35,942 nucleotides of DNA from CAYLGY01 sp964383325 (GCA_964383325.1 CAYLGY010000016.1:1-35942), one strand, 5' to 3'. Positions 24,179 to 33,761 are shown, counted from the stretch's first letter. The notes: generated from the sequence alone by a model not told the origin. Numbers and translations: made by a program.

Positions 24179-24400
24179 TCAGATCCCCAAGCCACCATAC
24201 TTGCTCTTGAAGCGCGAGACACGGCCGCCGCGATCGACCAGATTCTGCTGCCCTCCAGTCCATGCCGGATGGCTGTGCGGGTCGATGTCGAGATTGAGCG
24301 TGTCGCCTGCGCTGCCCCAGGTGGAGCGCGTCATGTATTTTGTGCCGTCGGTCATGACGACTTCGATCATATGATAGTCGGGATGCGTGTCTTTCTTCAT
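24179..24400 (-). CDS. rpmE: 50S ribosomal protein L31, zinc-free (C-minus) type
   Basis: A 73-residue L31 with the family landmarks MKKDTHPDYH, TRSTWGSAGD, DIDPHSHPAWTGGQQ and GGRVSRF. It has no cysteine at all, so it lacks the CxxC zinc site of the C-plus paralogue. ATG 24400 has AGGA eight bases upstream. It is divergent from the ABC exporter and ends six bases from the pseudogene. Its leader contains a small perfect repeat (CGCGC and GCGCG, 24425-24439) about 25 bases ahead of the start, which could fold in the mRNA; a regulatory role is unproven. The 164-base shared gap otherwise shows no convincing promoter pair. Confidence 0.96.
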   Translation of the reverse strand: MKKDTHPDYHMIEVVMTDGTKYMTRSTWGSAGDTLNLDIDPHSHPAWTGGQQNLVDRGGRVSRFKSKYGGLGI

Positions 24401-24564
24401 TCTACCGGTCCTGTCGCCTGCGTTCGCGCAGCTTGCGCGCTCAAGTCACGATGCTGCGGCAAAGCGCCTGCCATGACTTCCCATTCGTCGGCGTTGCCTA
24501 TACATCAGCGTGGTGACAGGCACAAGTGCGCCTGGCGCCAAAGCGCCAGCGATATCGAGGCCCA

Positions 24565-26364
24565 ATGACTGAAATCTCCGCAACCCCGAACCTGCGCCGT
24601 TCGCTGCGGCCGCTCCGACAAATGGCGCCCTATTTGCTGCGTTATCGCGCATTGGTGGCTGGCGCCCTGATCTTCCTGTTGCTCGCGGCAGCGACGACCC
24701 TCAGCCTGCCGCTGGCGGTACGGCACATGATCGACCGCGGCTTTTCCGAAGCAGATTCTACATTCATCGCGAGATATTTCATCATACTGATCGCAGTGGC
24801 CGGCCTCCTCGCCCTGGCGTCGGCGTGCCGGTATTATTTTGTCATCACGCTGGGCGAACGGGTAGTTGCCGATTTGCGGAGCGACGCGTTCGCGCATGTG
24901 ACGCGTCTCTCACCTGGTTTTTTCGACCTGGCAAGGTCCGGAGAAATCGTATCGCGGCTAACCGCCGACACCACCCAGATCAAATCCGCAGTCGGGCCCA
25001 CCGCATCGCTGGCACTGCGTAACACGATTATGGGTATCGGCGCGCTGATGATGATGATCTATACGAGCCCCAAGCTTTCCAGCCTCGTCATTGCGGCGAT
25101 CCCCCTCGTGGTCCTGCCATTGATCGCGTTCGGCCGTTCCGTGCGAAGGCGCACACGGATCGCGCAGGATACGCTGGCCGACGCCACAGCCTACGCATCC
25201 GAGCAGATCGGTTCGGTACGGATCTTGCAGGCCTTTACCAGCGAAGCCCAGGTTGCTCGTGCCTTCAGCACGGCGGTGGAGCAGGCATTTGTCGCTGCCC
25301 GTTCCTCTGTGCGCTCGCGAGCCTTGCTGACCTTCTTCGCCATTTTCGCCATTTCGGCCTCGGTGGTGGGCGTGCTGTGGTTCGGTTCGCGCGACGTGCT
25401 TTCCGGCGACATGACGCCGGGCATGCTGGGGCAATTTCTACTCTATTCGGTACTCGCTGCCGGGGCACTCGGGGCCCTATCCGAGGTCTGGGGAGAACTG
25501 TCCCAGGCCGCAGGAGCCGCGGAAAGGCTGGCAGAGATTCTCACCGAGGAACCCGAAATCACCGCCCCGCCTGAGCCAGTGGCGCTTCCGGATAAGCCTC
25601 GCGGAACGGTCGAAATGCGCGACATTGCGTTTCATTATCCTGCCCGGCCCGACACGCCGGCGCTCCACGGCCTATCCTTCTCTGTGCGCGCAGGTGAAAC
25701 CGTCGCGATCGTCGGCCCCTCCGGCGCCGGCAAGAGCACGATCTTTTCCCTGATCCTGCGGTTCTACGATCCCGATCGTGGCCAGATCCTGATTGATGGT
25801 GTCGACATCCGGAAAGCTGACCCGGCAGCGGTCAGGCAGCGGCTGGCGATCGTACCGCAGGACAGCGTGATCTTTGCCATGAGCGTGTTCGAGAACATCT
25901 CATTCGGCCGACCCGGAGCATCTTTCGAGGAAGTCGAGGCAGCGGCGAAAGCAGCCCTCGCGCACGAGTTCATTGTCAGGCTGGAGCAGGGCTACAATAC
26001 CCAGGTTGGCGAGCGGGGCGTCACCCTCTCGGGCGGTCAGCGCCAGCGGATTGCCATCGCACGCGCCATTCTGCGCAATGCGCCGATCCTGCTGCTGGAT
26101 GAAGCCACCTCGGCGCTGGATGCAGAGAGCGAAGTGCTGGTGCAATCGGCGCTCGAGCGCCTGATGCGTGAACGCACCACCCTTGTGATCGCGCACCGAT
26201 TGGCGACCGTGCTCAAGGCAGATCGCATTCTTGTCCTGGAGAATGGTCGCATCGTGGAGGAAGGCACGCATGAGAGCCTTGTCGCCCGGAACGGCACCTA
26301 TGCGCGACTGGCACGGCTGCAGTTCCAGAGTGGTGCCACGGCTTTTCACAACGCGGCCGAATAG
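24565..26364 (+). CDS. ABC-type exporter, fused membrane and ATPase domains (MsbA/multidrug type)
   Basis: A 599-residue half-transporter that should act as a dimer in the inner membrane. The membrane domain has about six helices within residues 25-305, and the ATPase domain covers about 350-590. All catalytic motifs are intact: Walker A GPSGAGKS (384-391), Q432, signature LSGGQ (488-492), Walker B ILLLDE with E513, and H544 in IAHRLATV. Likely cargo is a lipid or hydrophobic compound, but this cannot be read from sequence. ATG 24565 has GAGG four bases upstream; the 13-residue longer reading has no ribosome site. It stands alone, divergent from rpmE and tail-to-tail with the yhaN-like gene 36 bases away. 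Confidence 0.94.
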   Translation: MTEISATPNLRRSLRPLRQMAPYLLRYRALVAGALIFLLLAAATTLSLPLAVRHMIDRGFSEADSTFIARYFIILIAVAGLLALASACRYYFVITLGERVVADLRSDAFAHVTRLSPGFFDLARSGEIVSRLTADTTQIKSAVGPTASLALRNTIMGIGALMMMIYTSPKLSSLVIAAIPLVVLPLIAFGRSVRRRTRIAQDTLADATAYASEQIGSVRILQAFTSEAQVARAFSTAVEQAFVAARSSVRSRALLTFFAIFAISASVVGVLWFGSRDVLSGDMTPGMLGQFLLYSVLAAGALGALSEVWGELSQAAGAAERLAEILTEEPEITAPPEPVALPDKPRGTVEMRDIAFHYPARPDTPALHGLSFSVRAGETVAIVGPSGAGKSTIFSLILRFYDPDRGQILIDGVDIRKADPAAVRQRLAIVPQDSVIFAMSVFENISFGRPGASFEEVEAAAKAALAHEFIVRLEQGYNTQVGERGVTLSGGQRQRIAIARAILRNAPILLLDEATSALDAESEVLVQSALERLMRERTTLVIAHRLATVLKADRILVLENGRIVEEGTHESLVARNGTYARLARLQFQSGATAFHNAAE

Positions 26365-26400
26365 AGCGCCACAACTGCCTTCCGTTCATCGGCGGGCGCG

Positions 26401-29400
26401 TCAGGCAATCTCGTGCACACGAACGTCCGGCACGACTTCCAAAGCGAGATCGCGCAAGTGCCGGTGATGGGTCAGGTAGATGACTTGCCCCTGCATCCCC
26501 ATCTGCCCGCATAGGCGGAGCACTTCGGCCGAGCGAGGTTCGTCGAATGTCTCCATGATATCGTCCGCGATGAAGGGCACTGCCGGGCGAACCGCTGCGA
26601 ATTCCGCATGACCGGCCATGCGCAAGGCCAAGTAGAGCTGGAAGCGCGTTCCCTTGGACATCTGCGCAGCAAGCTTCGAGGCGCCGTTGCGGGCAATTCC
26701 CATCAATTCCTCGCGATCCCTGTCGGGGCGCGTGGCCAGTCCCTCATATGCGCCACTGGTCATCTGGCGGAAAGCCTCGGATGCCCTGCGCAGCATGGTG
26801 CTGCGATGCTTGTCACGGTAGGCGCGCAAGGCCTCCTCGGCTGTCAGTCTTCCAGCCCTGATCCGCAGGTAACGGACCGCCAGATCCTCGATTTCCAGCA
26901 AGGCCGTCCGCCTCGCATTCTCGATTCGTGCAACCGCATCGTCACCGCCGATCGCATTCAACCCGTCGCTGGCGCGCGCCCTGTCAGCGAAGAGTTCCCG
27001 CGACCGGGCCTCCAGATTTTCCAGTTGCGACGCAAGCATCGCCTGCTCGGCCTGCAGAGCAGGATAATCGGCGCCTGCCAGACGGTCCATGGCCTCCTCG
27101 ACGGAAGAGAGCCGCATCGCAGCGAGAATCTGTTGCGCAAGCACTCGCTGGCGCGCAACGAGTTCATCTCGCAATCGGCAGCGGTCGAGGATCTCACGGA
27201 CCGCCACCAGGCTGTCAACTTCAAGAAAATCATAGATCGGCTGCACCTGCCTTGCGTGACGTGCAATCGCCGCAGTCACTTGCTGACGTTCAACCGAAAG
27301 TTCGGCAAGGAGTTGCTGCCACTCCTTGCGCTTGACCTCGTCCTGTCTTGCCCGCTCATGGCGTGCAAGGAGCAACTTCGAGCCGACAAGCGGATCCGGC
27401 TCCTCCAGAGATTCTCCGAGGCTGGAGTAGAGTTCTGCCACCTCGTGCCTGAAATGCTGTCTGTCGAGTTCCATCGCCTCGATGCGATGACCAAGGTCGT
27501 CCAGCTCGCGCAAGGCTTCCGGCAACGCTGCCGCCTGATCGAGCAACCCCCTGACTGCCCCGACGGAGTCCTGCAGGTCGGCGAACCAGGTCGCTGAAAT
27601 CTCTCTTGCCCAGTTGGCCTGCCATTGATCGGATAGGCGGCGGGCCCCTTCCAGATCCTTTCTTCGATCGCTACCCGTCGCCTCCAGCTCTTGCACGCGC
27701 TGGGCGATTTCCGTTTTCCGGGTCTGAATGGCAAGCTGTTCCGCAATGGTGTTCTCGGCAAGCTGCAGCCGCGCGGCGAGGGGGAGCCCTTCCACTGCAT
27801 GTCCCATCTCACCAAGCACTCGGGAAAGCTGGCCCTGTTCGTGCTCCAGTGCGGTCCGCGCCGCCTCCGCTTCGCGCACGGCCTGTTGCAGCCGTTTCCA
27901 TGCGTCCAGCGCCACGGCCCGGCGTTCCGACCAGTGCTCAATTCTTGCAATCCAGCTCGTGACGGCTTCTTCAGTGCCAAGGCCGATCTCTACCGGCGTC
28001 TCGGACCGGATTTCCTTTCGCAAGGTCTCCAGCTCTGCATCCAGCTCGCCCTGCAGTTCCTTCTGGCGTTCGAGACGGGACTTCGCCACCGTCACCGCCG
28101 TCATGAGAGAGCGCATTTCCTCAAGCTGCCTGGCCATCGCAAGGCGTGTGGCTGCAACCGCATCGAGTTCGCGCATGCTGCGCTCGAACTTGCCGGCGCT
28201 CTCGGCATCCATCTTCCCGAGATGCTCCGCCCATGCTTCGTCACGGTTCCGTTGCAGCGTCGCGGCCAGCTCGTCATCCGGAACATTGCCCGCTTCCCTG
28301 AGGGCCATCAGGCGGATCCGGTCTTCATCCAGCCTTGCGGAAAGCTCTTCCAGGCGCTCGATGCAATGGGCGAGGCGCCTCTCGATCTCTTCCGCACGGG
28401 AACGCCACTGCTCGAGACGCCTCGCCTCGGGCAGATCGATCCTGCGCAAGTCGTCGCCATCGCCTGTCCACGGGCGCAGATCTTCAATCGCTTCCGCGAA
28501 TGCCTGCCGGCAGGCGGAAAGTTCGCGCGAGGCAAATCGTTCTTCGGCAAGCAGATCCTTCTCACGAAACGAACGCAGGATCGCCTCCAGCGCCGCCCTG
28601 CCCGCCGGGTCCGGCCCGGGCTGGTCGGCATCAACACGGCTCAGCATCTGCTTCGCCCGGTCGAGCGCCCGAATCGCAGCCTCATACTCCTTTTCCGCAG
28701 CCTGGAGAGCGACATCGATTCCGGATTTCGCGGCAATGAGATCGCGCAGTGCGCCGGCAAGCGGAGTCGGCACGAGCAGGTCTGCCGGACGCGGATGGCC
28801 GGCCTTGCCGAGACTTGCGAGAATCAGATCCAGTTTCTGCCGCACCTCTTCCAGCGCCGCTCGCCGCTTCGGCAGATCCTTTTCGGCGGACATGTACCGG
28901 CTGGCCAGGTGCGGGAGACCCTCTAGCCGGTGACCAAGCGCAAGAATGGCGGCGTCGACGGCGATCTCTTCGACCGACTGACGAGCCCGTTCCTCGCGTT
29001 GCATGATTTCCGCGAGGCGGGTATTCAGCCTGGTTTCTTCTTCGACAAGATCGGCGATCTGACCCGCCCACTCCGCGGGCGGCTGGGGCAGGCACTGCGC
29101 CTCCTCCAGCTTCTTCCCAATCTGCTGATATTCAACTGCCAGCGGCGCCGCGCGCAGAATGCCCGCGATTTCCTCCTGGCGCGATCGCACGGTTCCGATT
29201 TCTTCCACTGCCTGCACATAGGCGCTGTCCGCCTGCTGCAACGCCGCTGCAAGCGCCCGGTAGGCAGAAGCCTGTGTGTCGATCTCGTCCCGCCTCGATT
29301 TCAATTCGGCAAGCTGCTGCCTGAGTTTCGCGATCCGCGTCGTGCTGGCGCGCTTGCGGAAAATTCCGTCGGCCTCCGTAACAGCCCCTTCCAGTGCGGC

Positions 29401-29883
29401 GTTGAGCCCGGACAGGCCGGCGCTCGCCGAAAACAGCAACTCACCGAGATTTCCCTTGCTGTCGAGAATGGCATTACCGCCCTCCTCGAGCGTCTGGTCA
29501 TCCAGCGAGAACATCAAGCGGTAGGATTCGCGCGTCAACCCTGCAAGCGGCCCGGCGAGTGTCGCTTCATTTACGGGCTGCCAGCTTTCATCAAGCAGGG
29601 AATTGGCACGACGCTTGATGCGGCGGAATTCATGCGCGCTGCCATCAAATTCGAGGCAGGCACCGACGGCCATGGCCCTCGCCTCATGCAGGAAGGCATA
29701 TTGCGTGCGCTCCTCTATCCCGAACAACAGGTCCAGATAGGCGGCGAGCGCAGTGGACTTGCCGGCCTCGTTCAAGCCATAGATGATGTGCAGGTCCGGC
29801 ACGCCCGCAACTCGTTCGCCGAAATCCAGGGAATGATCGGTAAACTTCCCGTACCGGATGAGATCGAGACGGCGCAGGCGCAT
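26401..29883 (-). CDS. YhaN-like AAA ATPase (SbcC/Rad50-related)
   Basis: A 1160-residue SMC-type ATPase. Walker A GLNEAGKS (36-43) is at the N-terminus, and the signature SKGTRFQLYLALRMAG (from about 1076) and Walker B VPFIADDIMETFDE (D1107-D1108) are at the C-terminus. Between them lie about 900 residues rich in Glu, Arg, Leu and Ala with long heptad-like coiled-coil stretches. No CxxC zinc hook of the Rad50 type was seen. Such proteins pair with an Mre11-like nuclease for DNA-end processing. ATG 29883 shares one base with the nuclease stop (TGATG), so the pair is translationally coupled; a TTG one codon earlier is less likely. Confidence 0.93.
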   Translation of the reverse strand: MRLRRLDLIRYGKFTDHSLDFGERVAGVPDLHIIYGLNEAGKSTALAAYLDLLFGIEERTQYAFLHEARAMAVGACLEFDGSAHEFRRIKRRANSLLDESWQPVNEATLAGPLAGLTRESYRLMFSLDDQTLEEGGNAILDSKGNLGELLFSASAGLSGLNAALEGAVTEADGIFRKRASTTRIAKLRQQLAELKSRRDEIDTQASAYRALAAALQQADSAYVQAVEEIGTVRSRQEEIAGILRAAPLAVEYQQIGKKLEEAQCLPQPPAEWAGQIADLVEEETRLNTRLAEIMQREERARQSVEEIAVDAAILALGHRLEGLPHLASRYMSAEKDLPKRRAALEEVRQKLDLILASLGKAGHPRPADLLVPTPLAGALRDLIAAKSGIDVALQAAEKEYEAAIRALDRAKQMLSRVDADQPGPDPAGRAALEAILRSFREKDLLAEERFASRELSACRQAFAEAIEDLRPWTGDGDDLRRIDLPEARRLEQWRSRAEEIERRLAHCIERLEELSARLDEDRIRLMALREAGNVPDDELAATLQRNRDEAWAEHLGKMDAESAGKFERSMRELDAVAATRLAMARQLEEMRSLMTAVTVAKSRLERQKELQGELDAELETLRKEIRSETPVEIGLGTEEAVTSWIARIEHWSERRAVALDAWKRLQQAVREAEAARTALEHEQGQLSRVLGEMGHAVEGLPLAARLQLAENTIAEQLAIQTRKTEIAQRVQELEATGSDRRKDLEGARRLSDQWQANWAREISATWFADLQDSVGAVRGLLDQAAALPEALRELDDLGHRIEAMELDRQHFRHEVAELYSSLGESLEEPDPLVGSKLLLARHERARQDEVKRKEWQQLLAELSVERQQVTAAIARHARQVQPIYDFLEVDSLVAVREILDRCRLRDELVARQRVLAQQILAAMRLSSVEEAMDRLAGADYPALQAEQAMLASQLENLEARSRELFADRARASDGLNAIGGDDAVARIENARRTALLEIEDLAVRYLRIRAGRLTAEEALRAYRDKHRSTMLRRASEAFRQMTSGAYEGLATRPDRDREELMGIARNGASKLAAQMSKGTRFQLYLALRMAGHAEFAAVRPAVPFIADDIMETFDEPRSAEVLRLCGQMGMQGQVIYLTHHRHLRDLALEVVPDVRVHEIA

Positions 29884-31151
29884 CAATCGGTCTCTCGCGG
29901 CGTGGTTTGCAGTCGTGCCAGCATGTCCTCGCTGCCTTCCCGCAGGAGCTGGTCGACAAACGCGTCGAAGCTCGCCTCATCCTCGCCTGCAAAACCGCGC
30001 GCTTCCGGCGGCAGGTCCTGGCGCAGATCCTCGACCATCTCGCAGATTGCCTGGCGGATGCCATGGCGATGGATGATGTCGGCTCGCATCAGCTCACCGA
30101 GTTCGGCCACAGGATCCGCGATCGGCCCGTTTCCGGAGCGGACCAGCGATTCGGTTTCCACCTCGATCTTCTCGATCCAGACCCTGCCGATCCGCTCGGC
30201 GCGCTGCTCGATCTCGGCCTCGAAGAGCGCCTGGTCCCTTCGCAGCTGCCAAGACAGAGGGGTCGCGCCGAAAAGGCGAAGCCGAATGACGAGATGGAGC
30301 GCAACGGCACGTTCGCGGAGGGTGCAGAGGCCTCTCTCGACCCGCTCGACCGCATCGCGCCAGGCCTCAACGGATGCGAGATCGACCGACAGGCGCTCGA
30401 AACTGGCCGTGCTGGTAAAATGCTCCTCGATGAGCAAGCTGCGATCATCCCGGATCGTGACGAGCGTCACGGACTTCTCGCCAGCCTCATTGATGTCCCG
30501 ACCTTGCGGCATCCCGGGCATGATAACCTTTCTGGACCCCGCATGGTCGGCTCGCGAATGCACATGACCCAAGGCCCAATAGTCGTACCCCCAGTCGTGC
30601 AGGTCCGTGACCCTGCAGGGCGCATAGGGATCATGTCCCGGCGCACCTGCGAGGCTGGTATGCATGATGCCGATATTCACTGAGTCCGGCACCGGCCGCC
30701 GGTAGCGCTCCAGAAGGCTGTCAGGCGCATGCGGCCGGGAAAAACTCAGGCCATGGATGGCCACGGGCAGATTGCCGGCCTCGATCCGGGATGTCGTCGG
30801 GCGCCCTCCGAACAGGGTGACCGAAGGTGGCAGGATCAATTCCTGGGTAATTCGGGACAATGCATCGTGATTGCCCCGAATGATGTAGGTGCCGATGCCG
30901 GCCTCCTCAAGGCGTTGCATCTGGCCGGCCAGGAACCGTGCCGTTTTCATGGACGTCTGATCGCCATCATAGAGATCGCCGGCGATGATGAGGGCGTCCA
31001 CCTGCTCATCGATGCAGAGATCGACAATGGACCGCAGCGACTGGCGGGTCGCATCGCCGATCAGCTCGGCAAGGTCCGGCTTTCGCATTGCGAGAGAGCG
31101 CAAGGGAGAATCGAGGTGCAGATCGGCAGTGTGGATGAAACGGAATGCCAT
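29883..31151 (-). CDS. YhaO-like DNA repair nuclease (SbcD/Mre11-related metallophosphoesterase)
   Basis: A 422-residue calcineurin-like nuclease. Five metal-binding motifs appear in order: HTADLHLDS (D10, H12), AGDLYDGD (D59, D62), RGNHDALS (N94, H95), IMHTS (H164) and GHVHS (H196, H198). The C-terminal 200 residues probably cap the active site and contact the ATPase partner. Known relatives are double-strand exonucleases or hairpin endonucleases dependent on manganese. ATG 31151 follows an AGGGG ribosome site and starts exactly at the conserved F-I-H-T-A-D-L-H-L; the longer reading is non-homologous. Its stop overlaps the YhaN-like start. Confidence 0.94.
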   Translation of the reverse strand: MAFRFIHTADLHLDSPLRSLAMRKPDLAELIGDATRQSLRSIVDLCIDEQVDALIIAGDLYDGDQTSMKTARFLAGQMQRLEEAGIGTYIIRGNHDALSRITQELILPPSVTLFGGRPTTSRIEAGNLPVAIHGLSFSRPHAPDSLLERYRRPVPDSVNIGIMHTSLAGAPGHDPYAPCRVTDLHDWGYDYWALGHVHSRADHAGSRKVIMPGMPQGRDINEAGEKSVTLVTIRDDRSLLIEEHFTSTASFERLSVDLASVEAWRDAVERVERGLCTLRERAVALHLVIRLRLFGATPLSWQLRRDQALFEAEIEQRAERIGRVWIEKIEVETESLVRSGNGPIADPVAELGELMRADIIHRHGIRQAICEMVEDLRQDLPPEARGFAGEDEASFDAFVDQLLREGSEDMLARLQTTPRETD

Positions 31152-31244
31152 GACACCCCTATCTCGCCAGCCTGATCCGGAAAGTAAAGATGTATTGCGG
31201 GCGCAGCTTCGTGCCTGCCAGAACCATTTCACCCACGTGCACTC

Positions 31245-31253
31245 TGGTATAAG
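31245..31253 (+). promoter_or_regulatory. Candidate extended -10 promoter for glutaryl-CoA dehydrogenase
   Basis: TGG followed by TATAAG forms an extended -10 element (5/6 match), giving a start near 31260 and a leader of about 37 bases. No good -35 box is seen at the normal distance, as expected for extended -10 promoters. A CACGTG palindrome lies just upstream. Confidence 0.4.
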
Positions 31254-31296
31254 TTCCTGCCTGCGCCGTCCTGTACGTTTCACGCAAGATCGAAAG

Positions 31297-32502
31297 ATGA
31301 ACGAAATGTCGTCAGCCAGTGTCCGCAATGCCTTTTCATGGGAAGATCCGTTCCTGATCGACAGCCAGCTTGGCGAAGAGGAGCGCATGATTCGCGACGC
31401 CGCTGCGGAATTTGCAGAGGCCGAACTCTCGCCCCGGATTGCCAGCGCCTATCTCGAGGAAGGGACGGACCCGGAAATCTTCCGCGCAATGGGCCGGGCG
31501 GGTCTTCTCGGCGTTACCGTGCCTGACATTTATGGCGGTGCGGGTGCGAATTATGTGTCCTATGGCCTGGTCGCCCGTGAAATCGAGCGGATCGATTCCG
31601 GCTATCGCTCGATGATGAGCGTCCAGTCCTCCCTGGTGATGTATCCGATCGAGGCTTACGGTTCGGAAGAGCAGAAGCAGAAATACCTTCCGCGGTTGGC
31701 GAGCGGAGAATGGATCGGCTGCTTCGGTCTGACGGAGCCGGACGCCGGTTCAGACCCGGGCAGCATGAAGACACGGGCGGAGAAGACGGCGACGGGCTAC
31801 CGGATCATCGGCTCGAAAATGTGGATCACCAATTCGCCGATCGCCGATGTCTTTGTGGTCTGGGCGAAATCCGAGGCGCATGATGGCGCGATCCGCGGTT
31901 TTGTCCTCGACAAGGGGCTAGCAGGGCTGAGCGCACCCCGGATCGAAGGCAAGCTGTCGCTGCGCGCCTCGATTACCGGCGAGATCGTGCTTGACGGAGT
32001 CGAAGTAGGCGAGGACGCCCTGTTGCCGTATGCCTCTGGGCTGAAAGGACCTTTCGGCTGCCTGAATCGCGCCCGCTATGGCATTTCCTGGGGCGTGATG
32101 GGCGCGGCAGAAGATTGCTGGCTGCGGGCCCGGCAATATGGCCTCGATCGAAAGCAGTTCGGCCGGCCGCTGGCGGCAACGCAATTGTACCAGAAGAAAC
32201 TGGCTGACATGCAGACCGAGATCGCTCTGGGACTTCAGGCTGCACTGCGAGTCGGCCGGCTGATGGATGAGAACCGCATGGCCCCGGAAATGATCTCCCT
32301 CATCAAGCGCAACAATTGCGGCAAGGCACTCGATATTGCCCGCATGGCGCGGGACATGCATGGAGGGAACGGAATCCAGATCGAGTATCATGTCATGCGC
32401 CACGCGGCCAATCTCGAAACGGTCAACACCTATGAGGGTACGCACGATGTGCATGCGCTGATCCTCGGCCGGGCGCAGACCGGCATTCAGGCATTCTTCT
32501 GA
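31297..32502 (+). CDS. gcdH: Glutaryl-CoA dehydrogenase (acyl-CoA dehydrogenase family)
   Basis: A 401-residue FAD enzyme that oxidises and decarboxylates glutaryl-CoA to crotonyl-CoA in lysine/tryptophan breakdown. Subfamily markers: PDIYGGAGANYVSYGL, RSMMSVQSSLVMYPI, the FAD/substrate motif CFGLTEPDAGSDPGSM, and the C-terminal NTYEGTHDVHALILGRAQTG with catalytic base E380. ARDMHGGNGI precedes it. These separate it from short-chain acyl-CoA dehydrogenases. ATG 31297 was chosen over ATG 31306 because it gives the usual length; GAAAG upstream is a weak ribosome site. No LysR regulator or CoA-transferase is adjacent. The DUF423 gene follows within 13 bases. Confidence 0.94.
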   Translation: MNEMSSASVRNAFSWEDPFLIDSQLGEEERMIRDAAAEFAEAELSPRIASAYLEEGTDPEIFRAMGRAGLLGVTVPDIYGGAGANYVSYGLVAREIERIDSGYRSMMSVQSSLVMYPIEAYGSEEQKQKYLPRLASGEWIGCFGLTEPDAGSDPGSMKTRAEKTATGYRIIGSKMWITNSPIADVFVVWAKSEAHDGAIRGFVLDKGLAGLSAPRIEGKLSLRASITGEIVLDGVEVGEDALLPYASGLKGPFGCLNRARYGISWGVMGAAEDCWLRARQYGLDRKQFGRPLAATQLYQKKLADMQTEIALGLQAALRVGRLMDENRMAPEMISLIKRNNCGKALDIARMARDMHGGNGIQIEYHVMRHAANLETVNTYEGTHDVHALILGRAQTGIQAFF

Positions 32503-32514
32503 ATGGAGGATCAA

Positions 32515-32889
32515 GTGGGATCGGGTGCAAGCATGAATAGCCTGATTGGCGCAGGTGCGCTGCTTTGCGCGTTGGCAGTTGGCCTCGGCGCGTTCGGCGC
32601 ACATGCACTCGGCCCGCGCATCGACGCGGAGGCGCTCGGCTGGTGGCAGACCGCCGTCCAGTACCAGATGTGGCACGGCCTTGCCGCCCTGACGCTCGGA
32701 CTTTGCGGACCAGCCTGGTGCCGGCTGCCGGCATGGGTGCTCGTGACCGGCGCGGTCATTTTCGCAGCGACGCTTCTATGCATGGCGCTGGGCGCGCCGC
32801 GATGGCTCGGCGCGATCACGCCATTGGGCGGATCGTTGATGATTGCGGGCTGGCTGTTGCTGTCCCTGCGAGCGATCACGAAGCAGTAG
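32515..32889 (+). CDS. DUF423 small membrane protein
   Basis: A protein of about 124 residues with four hydrophobic segments and the DUF423 hallmark VGLGAFGAHAL near the N-terminus, then WHGLAALTLG and PLGGSLMIAGWLLL. The function of the family is unknown. Start choice is uncertain: GTG 32515 has GGAGG five bases upstream and is preferred; ATG 32503 begins immediately after the gcdH stop and ATG 32533 gives the shortest form, starting MNSLIGAG. It is probably co-transcribed with gcdH. Its end is 35 bases from the converging DUF1223 gene. Confidence 0.87.
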   Translation: MGSGASMNSLIGAGALLCALAVGLGAFGAHALGPRIDAEALGWWQTAVQYQMWHGLAALTLGLCGPAWCRLPAWVLVTGAVIFAATLLCMALGAPRWLGAITPLGGSLMIAGWLLLSLRAITKQ

Positions 32890-32924
32890 GAGGCAGGCGC
32901 CGTTAGTTCATTGAATTACAGGCG

Positions 32925-33668
32925 CTACGGATAGCGCATGACCGTTGCGCCCAGGATCGGACCTGGCAAACCGCCCTCACTCACGACCTGGAGAAAAGCC
33001 GCACAGCCTCCGGAACCTTGCCGGGTCAGAGCGCTGCGCGGCAATTCGAACTGCACCGCCTCGCCATGCCACATGCCCGCGGTCTGAAGGCCCGTGACCA
33101 CATTCGCGTATGTGATTGTGCGACCCCCATTCTCCCCATTTTCGATATGGACTTCGGTCTTCTTGTCGAAAAATACGAGAATGAGGTGTACGTCCTTTCC
33201 CTCCGCATCGCCCTCCGGAGCGGAAATGATCACGCTGTCATTCTCTTCGCGCAAGGTCAGGGCGACCTTCCAACCATCCGCGCCGCCGATCGAACCGGCC
33301 AATGCCCGATCGAGCGCTGGCCGGTCGCCGCCATTGACGTGGACACGTCCGTTAACCACTGCCTGAGGCGTATATACGCCGCGCGTCCCCAGACTGCGCG
33401 AATAGAGCTGCTGACGTTCCGAGAAAGCCGGGCTGGCCAGGGTGTCCTTCCACCCGAGATAATCCCAGTAATCGACATGATAGCCGAGCACGACAAATTC
33501 ACCCCTGTCGGCAAGTTCGGCCAGGATCCTGTCCGCGGCCGGACAGGATCCGCATCCCTGGCTGGTGAAGAACTCGACCACGCCCCGCGGCACAGGCAGT
33601 TCCTTGCCCGAAGCGGGCGCAACAGCAAGAAAGAATAGCGCGAGAAATGCCGCAACCAGCCCGTTCAC
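32925..33668 (-). CDS. DUF1223 exported thioredoxin-like protein
   Basis: A 247-residue secreted protein. The signal peptide is residues about 1-21 (VAAFLALFFLAVAPASG). The mature start has VVEFFTSQGCGSCPAAD with a CxxC pair (C39, C42), which is the thioredoxin-like feature of DUF1223, followed by LGYHVDYWDYLGWKD and YTPQAVVNGRV. A periplasmic redox role is plausible but not established for the family. The start is GTG 33668 with GGAG six bases further upstream. It lies downstream of aconitase on the same strand, beyond a strong hairpin. Confidence 0.9.
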   Translation of the reverse strand: MNGLVAAFLALFFLAVAPASGKELPVPRGVVEFFTSQGCGSCPAADRILAELADRGEFVVLGYHVDYWDYLGWKDTLASPAFSERQQLYSRSLGTRGVYTPQAVVNGRVHVNGGDRPALDRALAGSIGGADGWKVALTLREENDSVIISAPEGDAEGKDVHLILVFFDKKTEVHIENGENGGRTITYANVVTGLQTAGMWHGEAVQFELPRSALTRQGSGGCAAFLQVVSEGGLPGPILGATVMRYP

Positions 33669-33761
33669 ACCCTGCTCCGCGACAATTTCGAGTTAGGGGA
33701 ACCCCGGTCATACCCAGTGCACCGGCAAATGGCCAGTCAACAGATGGTGAGGCATGCGGGC

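Noticed and set aside
27691..28933. Two long plus-strand frames opposite the YhaN-like gene
   Set aside because: They encode low-complexity Ser/Arg-rich or featureless sequence mirroring the coiled-coil codons of the real gene.
32896..32925. Possible bidirectional terminator between DUF423 and DUF1223
   Set aside because: Only a 5-bp GCGCC/GGCGC stem with a 19-base loop.
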